Below, one piece after another: positions 7,486 through 13,881 of a stretch of 15,731 nt of DNA. Made by a program: the position numbers and the translations under genes. Origin of the DNA: Microcaldota archaeon (GTDB lineage Archaea; Micrarchaeota; Micrarchaeia; Micrarchaeales; CABMGC01); contig JASHUB010000011.1 of assembly GCA_030040265.1 (NCBI GenBank), positions 1-15,731 of the forward strand. The letters run 5' to 3'. Numbering within the stretch: position 1 is the first letter of the stretch; each line of letters opens with the position of its first letter. The notes beneath the pieces are model-generated. The model was not told where the DNA came from, did no database searches, and saw only the letters and a program-made list of their open reading frames with translations.

Positions 7486-9558
7486 TCACACTTCCTCTTC
7501 TCTCTTCACAACTTTTATTATTCCAGGCTTAGGGCTATAAATGTCACCGCTCCTCTCGAGTTCGCCTATGTACCTGGTTGCCGTGGCCCTGTCTATCCCA
7601 CCGGATTCCGCCTGCTCGAGTATGTCCACAAGCCTTGCAGAGTGGTACTGCTGGTCCTCGGCCTCGAGCTTCTTGATGATGGTGATGAGCGTGTTTATCT
7701 TCGTGACCTTCTCTTTAGGCATTCCAGTTATGAGCGCGTCTATGTCCCTTCTCCCGCTCCTGTCGACCGCGAGGGTCTGCAGCATGAACTCGACCAGGTA
7801 TATGGAAAGATCAGCGTCAGTCAGTTCTATCTTGGTGGCAAGCCTCGACTTCGCGCTCGCCTCGGCAAGCCTGACCAGACCTTCGATCTGCCTCGGAGTC
7901 GTGGCGACGGCTCCCTTCTGCGCGCCGACCTTCCTCAGGTCTACGTAGTAGCTCTGTATCTTCGCGCTCGCCTCCTGCGTCAGCCTCGGCTTCACGTTCT
8001 TCTTTGCATAAGCAACGTACTTCCTGAGCAGCTCCGGCTGTATCGGCGGCTGCTGCACCTGCTCATACTCTGCGATCTCAGCGACCTGCGCCCCAGCAGC
8101 CTCGTGCTGGACCAGTATGTGCCTGGCGACCTTCTTGTCCTGCTCCTCATCAAGTATGTCCTTTATCGGGAAGACCAGGTCGAACCTGGATATGAGCGCT
8201 GGCGACACGTCGAACTGCTCTGCAGGGTAGCTGTTCGGGTCGAACCGCCCGAACTTCGGGTTCGCCGCAGCGAGGACCGAGGTCTTCGCATGGAACGTCG
8301 CGACTATTCCTGCCTTCGCCACGCTTATGGTCTGCGATTCGAGCGCCTCGAGCATTGCCGACTTGTCATCCTGGCCTATCTTGTCAAATTCGTCGATCGC
8401 GACCGTCCCTCCAGAGCCAAGCACAAGTGCTCCTGCCTTCAGGGTCCAGCCGCCCTCTGAGAACTCATCCCTCTCCGCGCTGGCCGTAAGCCCTGCGCCG
8501 GTCACGGACTTGCCGCTCACGTATATTCCCTTAGGCACGAGCCTTGCCATGGCCTGCAAAAGCCTTGTCTTGGCGCTTCCAGGGTCTCCAATCAGCAGCA
8601 TGTGTATGTCGCTCCTTATCGCCCCTCCGTCAACCAGCCTCTTCTCCGGAGTGCCTCCGAACAGCTGGAGGGCGAGGGCCTTCTTTATCTCCGGATAACC
8701 ATAAATCGATGGCGCGATGGACTGCGCTATCTTGTCGAACACGTGCGGATCCTTGGCCAGTTCCTTTATGGCCTTCTCCTCCTCCTCGGATATCTCTAGC
8801 TCGGCGAACTCCTTCTGCTTCGCCTTGAGCGAGACTGCCTCGAGGAACATCGTGAAAAGGGTCTTCTCCTCCTTGCCCCTGGAGGTCCTCCTAGGCCTTA
8901 TCCTGAGGACTCCTGTTATGTCGATCCTGTCTCCAGGTATCGTGGAGTTGATCAGGTCGTCCTCAAGCCATACTTCGAGCTGCCATGTCGGAGTGCTTCC
9001 GCGCAGCCGTTCGAGAGGATCCTGCACGGCTATCTTCTGGAAGTTCACGAACTCCGACTCTGTGCTGGTCTGCTTCATAGACCTTCTCTTGCACTGCGGG
9101 CAGATCTCTGGGACGTTGTCCTTGTCTATCTTGACCCTGACCGTGGTGCCGCAGAATGTGCAGGCGAACGTGCCTATGCTGACCTTCGGAGTTATCTCTG
9201 ACCTCTTCACCACGAGCGAGTCAAGGGTAAGCATCTTGCCTATGTACTCCGAGCCGACCTCCTGGATGAGCGGCGTGGTCAGGTCAACGCCGAAGAACCT
9301 GGCGTAGACCGGCTCCTTGGCGTTCGTGTTAGGATTCAGCCGCGTAAGGGCGCTGTTTGCGCACTTTATTATGTCATCCGGTGCATTGATCAGCTCAGTC
9401 GCGAGCTCCGCATCGAACTTCTCAAGGTCCTTCACGTCAACGAGAACGCTCCTCCGCTTCGGGTAGCCGATGTACATCTCGTTGATGCGGTCGATATAGT
9501 AGGCGTTGAAGAAGTCTACGAATTTTCCCTCATAATTCTGCAGTGCAATCTCGTCCAA
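7486..9558 (-). CDS. mcm: MCM replicative DNA helicase
   Basis: The ring-forming helicase that unwinds DNA ahead of the archaeal replisome. The 690-residue protein has an N-terminal DNA-binding domain with a four-cysteine zinc site (133, 136, 153, 156), an AAA+ core with Walker A GDPGSAKT (324-331), Walker B around AIDEFDKI (Asp389, Glu390), sensor 1 AAANPKFGR, arginine finger SRFDL (Arg458), and a C-terminal winged-helix domain from about 625. Walker A has S-A-K-T where TAKS is common, still functional in type. The start is TTG (9556-9558): an in-frame TAG lies five codons upstream, no ATG or GTG lies between, and GGAGG sits seven bases before it. No intein is seen. Confidence 0.97.
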   Translation of the reverse strand: MDEIALQNYEGKFVDFFNAYYIDRINEMYIGYPKRRSVLVDVKDLEKFDAELATELINAPDDIIKCANSALTRLNPNTNAKEPVYARFFGVDLTTPLIQEVGSEYIGKMLTLDSLVVKRSEITPKVSIGTFACTFCGTTVRVKIDKDNVPEICPQCKRRSMKQTSTESEFVNFQKIAVQDPLERLRGSTPTWQLEVWLEDDLINSTIPGDRIDITGVLRIRPRRTSRGKEEKTLFTMFLEAVSLKAKQKEFAELEISEEEEKAIKELAKDPHVFDKIAQSIAPSIYGYPEIKKALALQLFGGTPEKRLVDGGAIRSDIHMLLIGDPGSAKTRLLQAMARLVPKGIYVSGKSVTGAGLTASAERDEFSEGGWTLKAGALVLGSGGTVAIDEFDKIGQDDKSAMLEALESQTISVAKAGIVATFHAKTSVLAAANPKFGRFDPNSYPAEQFDVSPALISRFDLVFPIKDILDEEQDKKVARHILVQHEAAGAQVAEIAEYEQVQQPPIQPELLRKYVAYAKKNVKPRLTQEASAKIQSYYVDLRKVGAQKGAVATTPRQIEGLVRLAEASAKSRLATKIELTDADLSIYLVEFMLQTLAVDRSGRRDIDALITGMPKEKVTKINTLITIIKKLEAEDQQYHSARLVDILEQAESGGIDRATATRYIGELERSGDIYSPKPGIIKVVKREEEV

Positions 9559-9602
9559 AAAAGTCCCTCCCTACGACGTATAATTTGTGCTCCCCAAGAG
9601 TA

Positions 9603-9630
9603 GAAAAATATAGCCCAGGGTAGATATAAG
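9603..9630 (-). promoter_or_regulatory. AT-rich promoter region of mcm
   Basis: In the 108-base gap between metG and mcm the minus strand carries two TATA-like elements, CTATATTTTT (about 9604-9613) and CTTATATC (about 9622-9629). Either would place transcription 20-45 bases before the TTG start, leaving room for the GGAGG site seen there. The TTTTT run may also end the metG transcript. Which element is used cannot be told from sequence. Confidence 0.45.
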
Positions 9631-9666
9631 AACTTATCCCAACTTGCGTAATAGTGGAATCGCGCT

Positions 9667-11124
9667 TCAGGCTACCTTCTTGAAGATGACATCTCCCTTC
9701 TTCGGCTTGCCCTTGAAATCGCCGAACTTGCAGTCCGCCAGAGTCCCAGGCTTGACGCCCAGCTGCGCATCTATCTTTGCAGACGTCTCCGGCATGAACG
9801 GCCTAACAAGGATGCTTATTATCCGGGATGCCTCGAGCATATTGTAGAGCACGTTGCCGAGTTTCTCTCCGCTCAGCTTCCACGGCGCGGTGTCGTTAAC
9901 GTACTTGTTGGTCGCCTTGACGAACGAGAAGATTTCGTTGAGCGCGCCGAACAGGTCAAGCTTCTCCATGAGGAGGTCGAGGCGTTCTATGTTCAACGCC
10001 TGTTCGAGCTCAGGCTTACCGGTTATCTTTCCTTCGAATCTCTCTGCCAGGGTCACTGACCTGTTGATCAGGTTGCCCAGTTCGGCGGCGAGTTCGTTGT
10101 TCAGCCGCGTCACCATCGACTTCTCGGAGAAGTCCCCGTCGTCTCCGAACGGCATTTCCCTGAGGAGCGCATACCTGAATGGGTCCACGCCGTACTTCTG
10201 TATCATCAAGAGCGGGTCAACGAAGTTGCCAAGGCTCTTGGACATCTTCTTTCCGTCAACGGTCCACCAGCCATGCGAGAATATCATCTTCGGAGGCTCT
10301 ATGCCAGCTGAGAACAGGAGCGCCGGCCATATGACTGCATGGAACCAGTTTATCTCTTTGGCCATGAGGTGCACGTCCGCAGGCCAGAACTCCTTGAACT
10401 TCTTGCCGTTAGGCCAGTCTAGCGCGCTGACGTAGTTGAAGAGCGCGTCAGCCCAGACGTAGACGGTGTGCGTCTTGTCCATCGGGAACGGCACGCCCCA
10501 CTTTATCGTCGTCCTTGTCAGGCTGAGGTCCTTGAGTCCGTCCTTTACCCTGTTTATGATCTCCTTCGACCTGAACTTAGGCGAGAGGAACTCCGGGTGC
10601 TCCTTGTAATGCTTAAGCAGCCTGTCCTGGTACTTGGACAGCTTGAAGAAGTAAGACTCCTCCTTCACCTTCTTGACGGGCCTTCCGCATTCAGGGCACT
10701 TGCCGTCTTTGAGCTGAAGCTCGGTCCAGAACGATTCGTCGGAGACGCAGTACCAGCCCTCGTAGAACCCCTTGTATATATCGCCGGACTTGTTGATAAG
10801 TTCGATGAACTTCCCCACCGCCTCCTCGTGGCTCTTGTCGCTGGTCCTTATGAAGTAGTCATAGGAGATGTCAAGCTTCTCCCACGCGCTCTTGAACGTC
10901 TTGACTATCTCGTTGCAGAATTCTCTGGGCTCCTTGCCCGCAGCCTTCGCCGCGGTCTCTATCTTCTCCCCGTGCTCGTCCGTGCCCGTTAGGAAGAAGA
11001 CGTCCTCGCCCTTGAGCCTGTGCCATCTTGCGAGCACGTCCGCGGCTATCGTGGTGTAGGAGTGCCCTATGTGGGGCTTGTCGTTGACATAGTAAATAGG
11101 TGTAGTGATGTAGAACTTCGGCAG
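9667..11124 (-). CDS. metG: Methionyl-tRNA synthetase, bacterial type, CTG start
   Basis: Charges tRNA-Met with methionine. The 485-residue reading has the family opening KFYITTPIYYVNDKPHIGH with the HIGH motif at 18-21 and KMSKS at 293-297, followed by the helical anticodon-binding domain. No C-terminal EMAP-like domain is present. The zinc knuckle keeps three cysteines (126, 143, 146); the fourth position is aspartate in CVSDESF. Segments such as KEESYFF, WADALFNYVSAL and LLREMPFGDDGDF follow the bacterial enzyme (as in Bacillus) and not the archaeal one, suggesting lateral transfer. The HIGH motif requires translation upstream of 11037, but between it and an in-frame TAA at 11161-11163 there is no ATG, GTG or TTG. 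A CTG at 11122-11124 lies four bases after a perfect GGTGA. Confidence 0.93.
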   Translation of the reverse strand: MPKFYITTPIYYVNDKPHIGHSYTTIAADVLARWHRLKGEDVFFLTGTDEHGEKIETAAKAAGKEPREFCNEIVKTFKSAWEKLDISYDYFIRTSDKSHEEAVGKFIELINKSGDIYKGFYEGWYCVSDESFWTELQLKDGKCPECGRPVKKVKEESYFFKLSKYQDRLLKHYKEHPEFLSPKFRSKEIINRVKDGLKDLSLTRTTIKWGVPFPMDKTHTVYVWADALFNYVSALDWPNGKKFKEFWPADVHLMAKEINWFHAVIWPALLFSAGIEPPKMIFSHGWWTVDGKKMSKSLGNFVDPLLMIQKYGVDPFRYALLREMPFGDDGDFSEKSMVTRLNNELAAELGNLINRSVTLAERFEGKITGKPELEQALNIERLDLLMEKLDLFGALNEIFSFVKATNKYVNDTAPWKLSGEKLGNVLYNMLEASRIISILVRPFMPETSAKIDAQLGVKPGTLADCKFGDFKGKPKKGDVIFKKVA

Positions 11125-11128
11125 GAAA

Positions 11129-11133
11129 TCACC
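11129..11133 (-). promoter_or_regulatory. Shine-Dalgarno that marks the metG CTG start
   Basis: GGTGA on the minus strand, four bases before CTG at 11122-11124. The spacing is identical to that of dnaK (GGTGA, four bases, ATG). This is the main evidence for the unusual start codon, since no standard start exists upstream of the HIGH motif. Confidence 0.7.
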
Positions 11134-11152
11134 TGACAGGAATATTGAAACG

Positions 11153-11171
11153 ATAAGGTATTAATCCTTAT
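11153..11171. promoter_or_regulatory. Palindromic divergent promoter, metG and methyltransferase
   Basis: ATAAGG and CCTTAT form a perfect six-base inverted repeat around TATTAAT, itself containing the palindrome ATTAAT. The centre is about 25 bases before the GTG at 11187 (leaderless methyltransferase start) and about 38 bases before the metG CTG, where a transcript starting near 11136 would just include the GGTGA site. One AT core probably serves as TATA box in both directions. The flanking arms could be BRE-like elements or an operator. Confidence 0.5.
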
Positions 11172-11186
11172 AGTCAAGTTTTATCC

Positions 11187-11819
11187 GTGGAGAGCGAGAA
11201 GGAAGTGCGCCTGGTGGAAAGGGGTTACAACAAGATCTACAAAGCCTACGCAGCCGAGCGGACCGATGAGCACGGTTTTTCCAGGAACATGGTGTTCGAT
11301 CTGTCGAAGCGCCTCAAAGCCGGGGCAAAGGTCCTCGATGCAGGATGTGGGAATGGCTACACAACCAAGATACTCGTCAAAGCGGGATTTTCTGTGGTGG
11401 GCACGGACATCTCATCAAACATGCTAAAGCTGGCGAAAAAGGACGTCCCGAAGGCCAGGTTCTACAGGATGGACATGCGCAGGCTGAGATTCCCAAAGGC
11501 GTCCTTCGATGCGATAACCTGCTTCTACGCCATAATACACGTTCCGAAGCGCTATCATCTCCAGGTCCTGAAAAGCTTCAACGCCGTGCTCGGGCCCGGC
11601 GGATATCTTCTCATCTCGATGGGCCTCTACGCGTCCAAACCTGAACCCGACATAGGGAGTGACTGGCTTGGCGCACCGATGTACTGGAGCCACTACGGGC
11701 AGAAGAAGAACCTGGAACTCATCCGCAGTGCCGGGTTCAGGATCCTTTGGAAGAAGGCCGAGCGCGGTCCCGTGCCGAAATGGGACAGGCACCTCTACAT
11801 ACTCGCGCAGAAGAGGTAG
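11187..11819 (+). CDS. Class I SAM-dependent methyltransferase, substrate unknown
   Basis: A 210-residue cytoplasmic Rossmann-fold methyltransferase. Motif I is VLDAGCGNGYTT (about 49-60), the acidic motif II region is GTDISSNML, a motif III-like region follows at RMDMRRLRF, and the post-motif segment LGPGGYLLISM is typical of small-molecule methyltransferases of the Methyltransf_11/25 type. There are no membrane segments. The GTG start fits a leaderless transcript from the divergent promoter; no Shine-Dalgarno sequence is present. It ends at 11819 and the convergent gene's stop starts at 11820, leaving no spacer. Nothing in the sequence identifies the substrate; the divergent pairing with metG may be only positional. 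Confidence 0.85.
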   Translation: MESEKEVRLVERGYNKIYKAYAAERTDEHGFSRNMVFDLSKRLKAGAKVLDAGCGNGYTTKILVKAGFSVVGTDISSNMLKLAKKDVPKARFYRMDMRRLRFPKASFDAITCFYAIIHVPKRYHLQVLKSFNAVLGPGGYLLISMGLYASKPEPDIGSDWLGAPMYWSHYGQKKNLELIRSAGFRILWKKAERGPVPKWDRHLYILAQKR

Positions 11820-12338
11820 TCAGGTGTATCTCACCGTGAGGCTTGCGACCTCCTGGGTCGTGTTCCTATAACCGGGAACGCTATAGTTCAGCCAGATGTA
11901 CCCGAAGAATCCCGCGCCTAGGCTGTTCCTAGCCCTCCCGGTCGGGTTGTAGCACGTGACGTTGAACTGACGCTGCGCGCCGCTGTACATCTCTATCCCG
12001 GAACCAGGGCTCTGCCCGCGCGGGTAGTAGAGCGCGTTGTTCGTGACGTAGATGTTGCCGAACGCCGGCTTGTTGCCCGTGCTGTTCTGCGCCGACGAGC
12101 AGGCCGCGCCCAATACGGTTATGGTGCCTCCAGTGGTCTGCATGAGGTCGACTGTCAGCGTGCCGTTGGTGTTGATGAAGTAGAGGCCGCACGAGAAGCC
12201 TGGCACGGACGTGCACGAAGGCTGCACCAGGTTCGGGTTCAGCACTCCGAGCCTGTAGACGATGGCTATCGCTATGATGATAATTATGAGGGCCATGCCG
12301 TATGACGTCATGAAGTCAAGGGCGGCCTGGGCTTTCAT
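11820..12338 (-). CDS. Small pilin-like protein with class III signal peptide
   Basis: A 172-residue secreted or surface-filament protein. The N-terminus MKA-QAALDFMTSYG followed by an unbroken hydrophobic helix (about 15-29, IIIIIAIAIVY) fits an archaeal class III signal peptide, cut by a prepilin/prearchaellin peptidase before Gln4; Asp8 takes the place of the usual glutamate. The rest is Gly/Ser/Thr/Asn-rich beta-type sequence with several N-x-S/T sites and four cysteines (two close together in the PSCTSVPGFSC segment, then GAACSSA and VTCYNP), possibly disulphide-bonded. It resembles the short pilin-like proteins abundant in DPANN genomes. It follows rps2 by 25 bases with a weak GGTAAG site and is probably read from the ribosomal operon or from an internal promoter not seen here. 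Confidence 0.8.
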   Translation of the reverse strand: MKAQAALDFMTSYGMALIIIIIAIAIVYRLGVLNPNLVQPSCTSVPGFSCGLYFINTNGTLTVDLMQTTGGTITVLGAACSSAQNSTGNKPAFGNIYVTNNALYYPRGQSPGSGIEMYSGAQRQFNVTCYNPTGRARNSLGAGFFGYIWLNYSVPGYRNTTQEVASLTVRYT

Positions 12339-12363
12339 CAGCTTACCGGATGTGGTACAAGCA

Positions 12364-12978
12364 TCACTTTGCCTTCATCTCGACCTTCGCTTCGAAGTCG
12401 GCGATGCTGTGCTTGAACTCTTCATTCGACTTTATTAAGCCTTTCTCTTTCAGGAACTCCCTCGCGAGCAGGTAGTAGATCAGAGCGAGCGACCTCCTTC
12501 CCTTGTTGTTGCACGGTATGATCAGGTCGACGTACTTGACCCAGTTGTCCGTGTCGCAGAGCGCGATTGTCGGTATGTTGGTCTTGCTGGCCTCCTTTAT
12601 TGCCTGCCTCTCGTTCCTCGTGTCCCCTATGAGCAGTACGCTGGGCTCGACAAAGTCTGCCCTGTTCGGGTTCGTGAACACGCCTGGCATGACCCTGCCG
12701 CTCATCAGCTTTGCGCCGGTGAGCTCGCAGAACTTCGCTGCGGCGCTGATAGCGTATATTCTGGAAGCGGTGACCACTACCTCCTTAGGGTCGTACCTGG
12801 CAAGCATCTTCGCCGCCATCCTTATCTTCTTGTCGATCGTGCCAAGGTCCAGCAGGTAAAGCCCGTCCTCCCGCACCTTGTAGACGAACCTCTTCGTGCC
12901 AGGAGTCTTCGTCTTCGTGCCTATGTGTATTCCGACCTCCAGGTACTCGGACTGGTCCGTTAGGAATTCATCGCTCAT
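12364..12978 (-). CDS. rps2: 30S ribosomal protein S2 (uS2)
   Basis: A 204-residue archaeal S2, a small-subunit protein at the head-body junction needed for late assembly. Recognisable segments are YLEVGIHIGTKTKT near the N-terminus, GRVMPGVFTNP, VLLIGDTRNERQAIKEA and PCNNKGRRSLALIYYLLARE. The frame is open upstream into the tRNA-Pro gene; the ATG at 12976-12978 is chosen because it follows GGTG by about seven bases and gives the normal archaeal length. It lies 19 bases after the 3' end of tRNA-Pro. In many archaea rpoK and eno sit between rpoN and rps2; both are absent here. Confidence 0.97.
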   Translation of the reverse strand: MSDEFLTDQSEYLEVGIHIGTKTKTPGTKRFVYKVREDGLYLLDLGTIDKKIRMAAKMLARYDPKEVVVTASRIYAISAAAKFCELTGAKLMSGRVMPGVFTNPNRADFVEPSVLLIGDTRNERQAIKEASKTNIPTIALCDTDNWVKYVDLIIPCNNKGRRSLALIYYLLAREFLKEKGLIKSNEEFKHSIADFEAKVEMKAK

Positions 12979-12997
12979 CAATAACACCTTACATATT

Positions 12998-13071
12998 TGG
13001 GGTTGCGGAGATTTGAACTCCGGTCTTGTGCGCCCTAGGCACAAAGCCTAACCAAGCTAGCCGACAACCCC
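12998..13071 (-). tRNA. tRNA-Pro, anticodon AGG as read
   Basis: A complete 74-base cloverleaf with discriminator: acceptor GGGGTTG/CAACCCC with A73, D stem GGCT/GGCT (two G-U pairs), anticodon stem TGTGC/GCACA, loop CTAGGGC, four-base variable loop AGAC and T stem CGGAG/CTCCG around TTCAAAT. U33 fixes the anticodon as AGG, reading the proline codon CCU, and G37 is usual after a G36. CCA is not encoded. A34 is highly unusual in Archaea, which normally use GGG, UGG and CGG. It lies 42 bases after the rpoN stop and 19 bases before rps2, so it is probably cut out of the operon transcript by RNase P and RNase Z. Confidence 0.92.
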
Positions 13072-13102
13072 ACAACTCTTATCTTGGCAACCAACCTCTT
13101 TT

Positions 13103-13114
13103 AGCGTTTCCGCT
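13103..13114 (-). other. Small GNRA hairpin after rpoN
   Basis: Starting at the last base of the rpoN stop codon, AGCG-GAAA-CGCT can form a four-base-pair stem capped by a GAAA (GNRA) tetraloop, followed by AAAAG. It lies in the 42-base spacer before tRNA-Pro and could protect the 3' end of the upstream mRNA once the tRNA is removed. The stem is short and could be coincidental. Confidence 0.3.
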
Positions 13115-13314
13115 CACTTCCTGCCGTAACCGGCTACCTCGTCTATGATGTTGACGTGGCTGAGCAGCATGCGCTTGCAGCAGTACCTCGTGAACCCGAG
13201 CTCCTCGAGCACCTTTCCGGCGTCCTCGTGGTTCTTGTTCACGCGCTTGTCGTATTCTTCCCACTTGTCGGCAATGACCTTCCCGCAGGAGAAACATCTC
13301 ACAGGTACCATCAT
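13114..13314 (-). CDS. rpoN: RNA polymerase subunit Rpo10 (RpoN)
   Basis: The small zinc-binding subunit (66 residues, Rpb10 homologue) that helps anchor the Rpo3-Rpo11 assembly platform of RNA polymerase. The invariant pattern is present: VPVRCFSCGK with Cys7 and Cys10, then RYCCKRMLLSH with Cys45 and Cys46 completing the zinc site. Two adjacent ATG codons open the gene (13312-13314 and 13309-13311). The family normally begins M-[IV]-[IV]-P-V-R, so the second may be used; the first has GGTGA five bases upstream. It lies 11 bases after rps9, within the operon. Confidence 0.97.
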   Translation of the reverse strand: MMVPVRCFSCGKVIADKWEEYDKRVNKNHEDAGKVLEELGFTRYCCKRMLLSHVNIIDEVAGYGRK

Positions 13315-13325
13315 TCAAATCACCA

Positions 13326-13877
13326 TCATCTGTACGACTTCTGGAACCTCGTCCTCGCCTTGGGCCCGAGCATCTTCTTCGGCTCCACGAGGCGGACATC
13401 GTCCACGAGCAGAGTCCTGTCGTAGTCCATGTACATCTTCTTTATCGACTCGTTCGGGGTGCTGTTCGCTATGACACGCGCAAGAGCCGTCCTTGCGGCC
13501 TGCGCCTGCCCGCTCACTCCGCCGCCGTGCGTCACTATCTTGACGTCCGAGCCCCTGATTATCTCCTCAGTGATGCTCGAGAGCCTCACGGGCTCGAGTA
13601 TGAGCTCGCGGACCTCCTTCGGCTTCATGAGGTTGACATCAACGTTGTTGACCGTTATCCTTCCATTGCCCGTGGTCAGCCGCGCGCGAGCGATGGACCT
13701 CTTCCTCTTGCCGCGTGCCAGCACGACCTTCAGCTTCTTCTTTGCGACCTTCTTCTTGGGGGCGGCGGCTGTCTTTCCGGCCTTCTTCGCAGCCTCCTTC
13801 TCCGCGGCAGCGACACCCTCGGGGGTGAGCGTGCTCAGCTCCTTGTTCAGGTTTTCAAGTGCGTCTTCGTTAGGCAT
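13326..13877 (-). CDS. rps9: 30S ribosomal protein S9 (uS9) with N-terminal extension
   Basis: S9 is a small-subunit head protein whose C-terminal tail reaches the P-site tRNA. The core is clear: ARGKRKRSIARARL, VTHGGGVSGQAQAARTALAR, and the canonical end ARTRFQKSYR. The unusual part is an added segment of about 50 residues before the core, acidic at first (PNEDALENLNKE) and then Ala/Lys-rich (about 23-49), giving 183 residues where archaeal S9 usually has about 130-150. The ATG at 13875-13877 is chosen because GTGAT lies three bases upstream; an earlier in-frame ATG at 13907 would overlap rpl13 by 26 bases. The extension is similar in style to disordered rRNA-binding tails. Confidence 0.95.
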   Translation of the reverse strand: MPNEDALENLNKELSTLTPEGVAAAEKEAAKKAGKTAAAPKKKVAKKKLKVVLARGKRKRSIARARLTTGNGRITVNNVDVNLMKPKEVRELILEPVRLSSITEEIIRGSDVKIVTHGGGVSGQAQAARTALARVIANSTPNESIKKMYMDYDRTLLVDDVRLVEPKKMLGPKARTRFQKSYR

Positions 13878-13881
13878 ATGA

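Noticed and set aside
6937..8460. A 507-codon open frame on the plus strand opposite mcm and the protease
   Set aside because: It is antisense to two confidently identified genes, is extremely rich in Arg, Tyr, Leu and His as expected from a mirrored GC-rich frame, and shows no domain.
9667..11037. metG starting at GTG 11037 (456 residues)
   Set aside because: It would remove the HIGH motif and first beta strand; the upstream 29 codons match the family opening exactly.
13034..13040. Reading the same tRNA as leucine (UAG)
   Set aside because: Shifting the loop would place C at position 33 and break the anticodon stem, and the four-base variable loop is not that of a leucine tRNA.
12364..13044. 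S2 starting at 13044
   Set aside because: The extra 22 residues are translated from the tRNA-Pro gene; the ATG at 12978 has a ribosome site and gives the normal length.
12998..13071. An intron in tRNA-Pro that might change the AGG anticodon
   Set aside because: The mature cloverleaf is already complete at 74 bases with all stems paired, leaving no extra sequence to splice.
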